Assembly (NCBI RefSeq): GCF_901709675.1
Contig: NC_051089.1
Span: 3,140,476 to 3,204,475, forward strand
Origin: Syngnathus acus
Lineage: Eukaryota; Chordata; Actinopteri; Syngnathiformes; Syngnathidae
Length of the DNA stretch: 64,000 bases
Reading direction: 5' to 3'
This document shows positions 58,101 through 64,000 of the stretch, in pieces. Every line of letters starts with the position of its first letter. Positions within the stretch are counted from its first letter, which is position 1. The notes under the pieces are model-generated. The model searched no databases, was not told where the DNA came from, and was given only the letters and a program-made list of their open reading frames with translations. Made by a program: the position numbers and the translations under genes.

Positions 58101-59259
58101 TTTTGATTAAAATATTTCCTTTTTTGTATTCTTTTAAATTTATATGGACAAGTGCCCGCTATTCACGAGCCACGACTGGTATTACAATGACAAGAGTTTG
58201 TCCCTGAAACTGTTTTTGTTTCCATTTCTATGTTTCCTACTGGGGAAAAAAAAAAAAGTCCCACAATGTGAAAGGTATCATGTACTATGTTATCGGTTCT
58301 ACTGTATTCGCCTATCATTCATACTGACAAACTGTCTGATCGAGTGAACACACACACACAAACAGACACACACACATACACATGTGTGATGGAGATTGAT
58401 GGTGAATCATGACTCTCTTCCCGCATGTCGGCCTTGAGATAAGTGAGACGTCCGTCCGCCATCCGAGCGTATAGAAAACAACTCGTTTAGTCTCCCCGCC
58501 GCAAGGACAGTGGCCTCTCTTACACACTCAATGCCACATTGAGGTGATATGCAAGCTCATTCAGCAAAAGCGCAGCACGTATAATACATTTGGCTCTCCG
58601 ACTGGCCTCTAAGTGTCGTAATTTGGTTCTGTAAAATCATTTACAAGAAACAATTGCATTTTGTCAGTTAATAAAAAAGGGACCGGGGCGTAAATAAAAC
58701 AAATATACTATAAATATGGCATTGCTTGTTATGTTTAATTGGCATTTGGATTTAACTGGGCTGAAAAAAAAAAAGTTTGCATCACGGGAAGCCATTAAGA
58801 CGTGTACATTAGTAACACCATGTAGACATTTGGACGATAATGCTACATGTATTTTGTTTGGATTACACAAACTCCAGCCGCGGGGCTGCGCCGTTTGTCA
58901 GTCTCTTGGAGCGTTTGTGGCGCCGTTAATGATGCGCTCATGTCCGCGAGGCAACTCCCTGCCTAAACAAATAGACATTAAATGGGCTCGACTTGGACAT
59001 CACCAAAATGACAAGGCCTCAACAGGGAGGTCATATATTTTAAAAGCCAAAAATAATGAGGTTATTTGATAAAGGATAAAACCCGACATGTACCGCATCT
59101 TGTCCTGCCACATGTAATTGTTTTCATGTTTCGCCCTCACAAAAACCTCAAAGTATGCCGCATCAAAACAAAATGTTTGTTCATAAGATACATCACCATT
59201 GAAAGAATGTTGATTGTAATGAGACTATGATGGCTAAATAAACAACAAACACAAACATT
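58101..59259. other. Unique noncoding stretch with CA repeats
   Basis: A/T-rich to about 58330, an interrupted CA tract at 58349-58383, then balanced unique DNA at 58400-59060. No gene is recognised; the 117-residue plus frame at 58716-59069 lacks known motifs. Confidence 0.42.
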
Positions 59260-59673
59260 TACCGTATTTTCCGGACTATAAGGCGCACCTAAAAACCTAA
59301 GATTTTCTCAAAAGCCGACAGTGCGCCTTATAGTCCGGTGCGCCTTATATATGGACCAAATTCCTAAATTTAAACTGGCCCGAAGCATTGTGTCATGAAA
59401 TCAATCATAAGTGGCCTGCTGAAGACTATGAATCATGAATCAAAAAGACTATGGATCATTATTTTGTGATTATAACGTAATTTGTTGCGTCTGAAGTTGA
59501 AATAAAAAAGATAAAATGGAGAATGATTTGATTTGGATTAAAAATCTGACATGATGCATTAATGGTGCGCCTTATAGTCCGGTGCGCCTTATATAAGGAT
59601 AAAGTTTTAAAATGGGCCATTCATTGAAGGTGCGCCTTATAGTCCGGTGCGCCTTATAGTCCGGAAAATACGG
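59260..59673 (-). mobile_element. TA-type MITE (CCGTATTTTCCG family), long form
   Basis: It begins TA, CCGTATTTTCCG, GACTATAAGGCGCACC and ends TTATAGTCCGGAAAATACGG; the right TA is mutated. Compared with 59863-60133 it is inverted: GTTTTAAAATGGGCCATTCA near the right end matches the left interior of that copy. It carries a central 200-bp segment absent from the others and three additional internal TATAGTCCGGTGCGCC boxes. No coding capacity. Confidence 0.93.
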
Positions 59674-59741
59674 GATTTCAAATTTCATTTTATGAGGTTT
59701 TCAAAATGAATAGCCTTTCACTTATCCAACTGGAGCAGAAT

Positions 59742-59813
59742 TTAACTCGTTCAGTGCCATTGACCAATATAGATGTCAACGGATATTAACTGGGTTGGCA
59801 GTGAATGAGTTAA
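59742..59813. mobile_element. Tiny TTAA-flanked MITE (piggyBac-like ends)
   Basis: TTAACTCGTTCAGTGCCA at the left and TGGCAGTGAATGAGTTAA at the right are inverted repeats with two mismatches, so both outer ends are TTAA. The 72-bp length and TTAA ends suggest a piggyBac-mobilised miniature element; the family is common in fishes as I recall. It lies between two TA-type MITEs. Confidence 0.7.
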
Positions 59814-59862
59814 GCCAAACTCACTACCAAATTTTAAATCTTCATATCGAATTTGAGTCATA

Positions 59863-60133
59863 TACCGTATTTTCCGCACTATAAGGCGCACCGGATTATA
59901 AAACGCACATTCAATGAATGGCCCATTTTAAAACTTTGTCCCTATATAAGGCGCACCTTCAATGAATGGCCCATTTTAAAACTTTGTCCATATATAAGTC
60001 CATATATTTGGAGATGCCTGTAGTGGCTCAATATTGGTCCATATATAAGGCGCACCGGATTATAAAGCGCACTGTCGGCTTTTGAGAAAATTGGAGGTTT
60101 TTATGTGCACCTTATAGTGCGGAAAATACGGTA
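59863..60133 (+). mobile_element. TA-type MITE (CCGTATTTTCCG family), complete
   Basis: TA, CCGTATTTTCCGCACTATAA, GGCGCACC at the left and GTGCACC, TTATAGTGCGGAAAATACGG, TA at the right form the terminal inverted repeat. Inside, CCCATTTTAAAACTTTGTCC with flanking AATGAATGG is duplicated in tandem at about 50-bp spacing. The partial copy at 2715-2936 has only one of these. No coding capacity. Confidence 0.95.
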
Positions 60134-62090
60134 CTCACATAGCTCAAGTCAAAATCATTTTCTTTTCTCTTCTGCATTAAATACTTTATTGTTATGTATG
60201 ATGACCACTAACGACAAACAGCCGCTTGCTATTTATGGTTTAACAGTGCCAAAACCTTTAAAATGCTCCTAATTAAACGTCAACTCACCTTTGAAAAAAT
60301 AAAAACGCTCACATTTTGATTGGGGACTAATTCCAAAGCGTGAGTAAGTGGATTTTCTGTGCGACACTCGACACCAGAGACTTGAGTCTTACCACTTGGG
60401 CTGCATCCGAGCTTATAATGACTGTAAATAATATGAATCAGAAGGAATACATTAAAGCAGCAAGCGCTTGTAAAGCACAGTTGCAGGGTTTAGAAATCCA
60501 GCCTGCATTTGAAGCCAGAATCGTTTAGCGGTTTGACATTTGCTGCAATGTATCATGAGTACACCCACAACAAAGTCTCAAAATGCCATGGCCGAAATCG
60601 CCATTTACCATTTGAAGCTGCCTGAGTGCTTATTTCGCAACTAAATTTGCCATTTTGCCACACGCTAGCCTGTTAGCATGTTAGCATTTCATTATCATTA
60701 GAAATACTAGCCTACCCGGATTAATGGCTTTATGTTAAATCCTTTTTATTCTGTCGTGGCATTTTCTTTATTAAGGTTGCCATATGTTATCACGTTTGCC
60801 TTTTGATCAATTCTCATTGCAAGGCAAGCACATTCTTGTACAGCCCAACAGAGTGAGTTCATAAAGCGAGGATTTAAGTCTGAGTAGTGACGGATGGTAA
60901 CAGAGCCATTTGACAGCCCGGATGTCTTCATTTTAGCCTAACAGTGAAGTTTCAAAGTATGCGAGTCATCCTTTACCACCGACTTGTACCTTGAGCCGTC
61001 TGAAAAGAAGCAATTACCTGAGATACCGGCTTGCCGCAAAAGGCCTTGGAGGATTTGATCAATTAATCACAAAAATCCCTATAAAAGAATCATTCATCAC
61101 AGGCTAATGCTTCTGTGGCCTAGAGCAGACTAGCAAATGTGACCAAAAAGAATCGTTTGGAGGGTTTTCAGCCTTCCGTTATTGGCCTCATGTTAACGAG
61201 GCAATGAGAAGATGCTGTGGAGCTACACTTCAGCGGACTCTAATTTCAGATCACGTTTAAATAAATGTTTGGCCAACAATTAGACCCAAATCCCTTCAGG
61301 CTTAACCGGTTGGAGTTGTTTTTTTTTGTAGAGACTGTAGAGACTATAATAATAATAATAATGATAATAATAACAAAAAATAAATAATACTAAAAAATAA
61401 CAATAAATGAAATAAGCAAATAAATGTAACAATTATAATCACAAAAATTATATTAAGGCCAAATAAAGAAATAAAAAGACAGCCCAGTTGGTGAGCTACT
61501 ATTTGAAACCACAAATTTTAGCAACCATCGTAAGCATGTCGAAATACATACTAGTATTCTATTATAGGTACACATCATTTTATTGTTTCACAAGCCTGAC
61601 TTTATTACCCATAAGTCGTCTTTTAACAAACATTATCTTCCAGGGTGACTCGACTTATAGTCACAGGATTTAGCAGTTTTTGTTGTAGAGTGCATTTTCG
61701 CTCCTTTATTATCTGTGGCGAGATGCAGAGATTTGGCCCGAGATAAATAAATTGTGTGTGGAGGGGGAAGACATAAGTATAACAAATCATCAAAGCGGTT
61801 GAGGGTGAGTGCAAAGATGAGCAAATGTGTGCGAGGGCGGAAGCAGCGGCCGTAAAAAAGTGCATCGTGTCACGTTGATGGAAAACATGCGGCGCCGAAA
61901 AGGATTCATCCACAGCGGCAAGGACAAAGGAGGCCGTTTGCATAATGTGACGTTTACAAAAAGCCTCAGTAATCTTTTCATTTTTTTTGTGTGTGTGCTG
62001 GACTTTTTCGTACCCAAGAGAAACCAAAAGCAACAATAACAAAGTCACGTAACTGAAAGTAAAAGTTTTGATTAACAGTCCAATGAGGGA
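60134..62090. other. Noncoding stretch, candidate regulatory block 60330-60530
   Basis: Bases 60330-60530 are high-complexity with CTTATAATGACTGTAAATAA and ATGAATCAGAAGG. Bases 60700-61310 are balanced. An (ATA)n tract lies at 61346-61374 and A/T-rich DNA follows to 61480. No gene is recognised. Confidence 0.35.
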
Positions 62091-62092
62091 AC

Positions 62093-62332
62093 TAGTAATG
62101 TCCCGATACGGCTAATACTTATGAAAATATATAACCTATATAATTTACGGAAATATATGTAACTTGTGAAATATACGAAGTTTTATTTGACACAATGACA
62201 AAAAATGCGAACAAAGAATTTTCTTTCTGAAGCAGATGTGTCCAAATGTCGCGGTATAGCGCCAACTACTGCTGAGGAGGACTCACTCAAATCAGTATTA
62301 ACTATCGGTGGCCAGTATCGGCCCATCCCTAA
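62093..62332. mobile_element. hAT-like element remnant (ATGGGCCGATAC ends)
   Basis: Left text TAGTAATGTCCCGATAC and right text GTATCGGCCCATCCCTA are imperfect inverted repeats. CGCGGTATAGCGCCAACTAC and AACTATCGGTGGCCAGTATC lie inside the right half. The family is reminiscent of a widespread fish repeat. No target duplication could be matched, so boundaries and class are provisional. Confidence 0.5.
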
Positions 62333-63369
62333 AACACGCACAGAATAACTATATATGAGCGAATTTTCTTACGAATCAGTACATCAATATTGAGCAATAG
62401 CTGTACATATTGTGATTTTTTTTTCAATATTGTTATTTACCGCATGATGTCATTCGAGGCTACGCAAGACTTCCATCCATAAGTCAACATCCAAAACGAG
62501 CTGTGTTATAGGTACACTTAAGTGGAGCATGTTGAGCATTTTTGCATTTTTACTGCATGTCGAACAACGTTCTGCATTTTAAGCCTTCCCTCTCTGATTT
62601 ATACGATCGACCGCGTAAAAAGAATCACAAATCACGGCGGAGTAAAATGTATAACCCCCGCCTTTACCTGCCTTGATTATAAATCCATCGACTCAAGTCG
62701 TGTCACGTGACAGCCACCCCCCGCCCTTACCCGCCGCATTCTAAAAACAATTTTTAAACACCCATCCCCAATGGGAATTTTGACAAATGGCCTGCGTCGT
62801 GTCGCGCTCGGGTGGCGGTTGCCATGGGGGCGGGGTTTAAAGGTGAGGCGTCCGAGCGGGGTGCCTGATGAAATTGCACGACGAATTGATTGATCTCACG
62901 GCACGCGTCTTTGCAATGCAGCTAAAACTGATGCGTCTAGATTAGTGTCAGAGGGGCGGCTGAAGGACAATGAAGGCGCTCGCCAGGAGACGTGACCTTC
63001 TCGCAGGCGCACACACATATGCTCGGGCTGATGGCGGGAAACCAAGAGCTCGGGGAAATGTCGTCATGCCAGACAACAGGCCAAAAAGAAAAGAGATAAT
63101 ATGAGGCAGGGAGGAGGTTGCAGATGTTTCAATTCGTATTCATTAGCATGGCTTTCCATTACTGACTGGAAAAGAAGCCAGTGCAAGCCGCATAAGCACA
63201 CACACACAAACACGGTTGCATAAAAACAATATCAGTCACCACATATTCAATGTACAATTTATTTTTAGTACCAGAAAGAACGAGGGCCAGCCAGCCGCCA
63301 GCAGAAGTTGAGGGACTAAAACAATAAAAGAAGCAGGGTTCACCCAAAATAAACAGCTTTTTAATCATA
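62333..63369. other. Unique noncoding stretch with a CpG/GC-box patch
   Basis: Bases 62775-62930 are CpG-dense with a GGGGGCGGGG Sp1-type box at 62825 followed by TTTAAAGG. This could be a small CpG-island-like element. No exon follows that I can recognise. The rest is balanced unique DNA. Confidence 0.35.
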
Positions 63370-63925
63370 TATTGAAAAAAAACCTAAAACTAAACTACCA
63401 ATTAATTTATTATTTCTTGTTTTCGTGTTGGTTGATCGGCTAAGTCAGGGGAGTCAAACTCCTTTTTATTGCGAGCCACATCGGAGTTAGGGTTTCCCTC
63501 GTGGGGCAATTAATGACTTAACTAGAAATGGTTGACCCCTCATATTTTCACAGATACAAGACAGAATCCAGCAGCAAAACTTCAATAATTTTCTTTTTTT
63601 TTCAAATTTTTTACAGTTTTGATATTTTAACGAGAATCATTGAGTTGACACACATGATTTGCCTTACTGGGCCGCATAAAATGATAAGACGGGCCGGATC
63701 TGGCCCTCGGGCCTTGGGTTTGACACGTGTGGTCTAAGTGAAGACACCTGTGTTAATTAAGTGAGCGTGTTTACTAAACGGTCCTCCTGCATGCAGCAGT
63801 GAGTGGTGTGTCATCAGACCAGATCGTCCTCCTCGTCTTTATTTTATTGTTATCCACCAAGTTTGGTGGAATTGCAAGAGTTTCACACAAGTAACCTATT
63901 ACAGTATGGCTACTCTGCCAAGACT
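63370..63925 (+). repeat. Duplicated unit of unknown class, copy 2, split by hAT insertion
   Basis: This is the inverted counterpart of 28341-28590. The left part includes ATTTATTATTTCTTGTTTTC, the complement of AACAAGAAATAATAAAT, and the right part from 63739 carries TAAGTGAAGACACCTGTG, TTAATTAAGTG, GTGTGTCATCAGACC and CTACTCTGCCAA. The hAT-like element at 63446-63731 interrupts it. One plus frame from 63802 stays open to the window edge but is shifted in the other copy. Function unknown. Confidence 0.75.
63446..63731 (-). mobile_element. hAT-like non-autonomous element (GTGTCAAACTC family)
   Basis: It begins CAGGGGAGTCAAACTCC and ends GGGCCTTGGGTTTGACACGT, with GGGCCGCATAAAATGATAAG and CGGGCCGGATCTGGCCC inside, as in the copies at 20891 and 28713. 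GGCTAAGT (63438-63445) and GTCTAAGT (63732-63739) form an 8-bp target duplication with one mismatch. The middle has diverged and carries T runs. Confidence 0.88.
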
Positions 63926-64000
63926 TTTAGCAACAACATGCAAACTAATCACCGAAAAGACTTAAAGCATTGTCGAACACGGCGTGATGAACGGTCAAAT

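Noticed and set aside
1-64000. tRNA, rRNA, snRNA and known microRNA genes
   Set aside because: Reading for familiar cores (tRNA A/B boxes with cloverleaf, common microRNA seeds in hairpins) found only the tRNA-like SINE fragments. A covariance-model scan would be the decisive test.

Overview
This window looks like vertebrate, most likely teleost (probably percomorph), noncoding DNA. The evidence is the set of dispersed repeats I recognise as typical of fish genomes: TA-flanked MITEs with a CCGTATTTTCCG end, hAT-type elements ending in CAGGGRTGTCAAACTC or TAGGGGTGTAA, a pogo/Tigger-like MITE, fragments of a tRNA-like fish SINE and a LINE tail ending in ATCAATCAATCAA. It also has CA/GT and TA microsatellites and many A/T homopolymer runs. 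There is no prokaryotic gene organisation.

I recognise no protein-coding exon, tRNA, rRNA or known microRNA. The open reading frames are short, overlap on both strands, and often run through low-complexity or repeat DNA. The window is best read as a large intergenic or intronic interval. Scattered through it are unique, well-balanced blocks rich in TAAT-type homeodomain cores. The clearest are near 7.5-8.1, 10.4-11.7, 17.9-18.5, 23.5-24.1, 24.6-25.4, 30.3-31.1, 43.0-43.3, 44.5-45.1, 47.9-48.4, 50.7-51.0 and 60.3-60.5 kb. They look like conserved noncoding (enhancer-type) elements of the sort that fill deserts around developmental regulator genes, but conservation cannot be tested from one sequence.

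Layout of repeats. 0-5 kb: TA microsatellite, a tandem duplication split by a MITE (2.5-3.1 kb), CA/poly-C tract, LINE tail. 6.7-7.05 kb: four 90-bp tandem units each carrying a CTCF-like motif. 8.6-9.7 kb: two SINE fragments. 16.4-16.95 kb: a complete 550-bp internally deleted hAT element with a perfect 8-bp target duplication. 18.9-19.2 kb: degenerate minisatellite. 20.8-21.2 kb: two copies of a second hAT family. 24.2-30.3 kb: several low-copy tandem duplications, one interrupted by that hAT family. 33.5, 40.3, 45.1 and 51.0 kb: further two-copy tandem duplications; the one at 45.1 kb has a MITE exactly at its junction. 57.8-60.1 kb: a transposon cluster (pogo-like, two TA MITEs, one TTAA MITE). 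62.1-63.7 kb: two hAT-like pieces. The right end (63.4-63.9 kb) repeats, inverted, a segment at 28.3-28.7 kb.

The most unusual signals are nine separate short tandem duplications, two of them with the same MITE family at the unit junction; a minisatellite that multiplies a CTCF-like motif; and a perfectly palindromic CTCF-like site at 15.46 kb.
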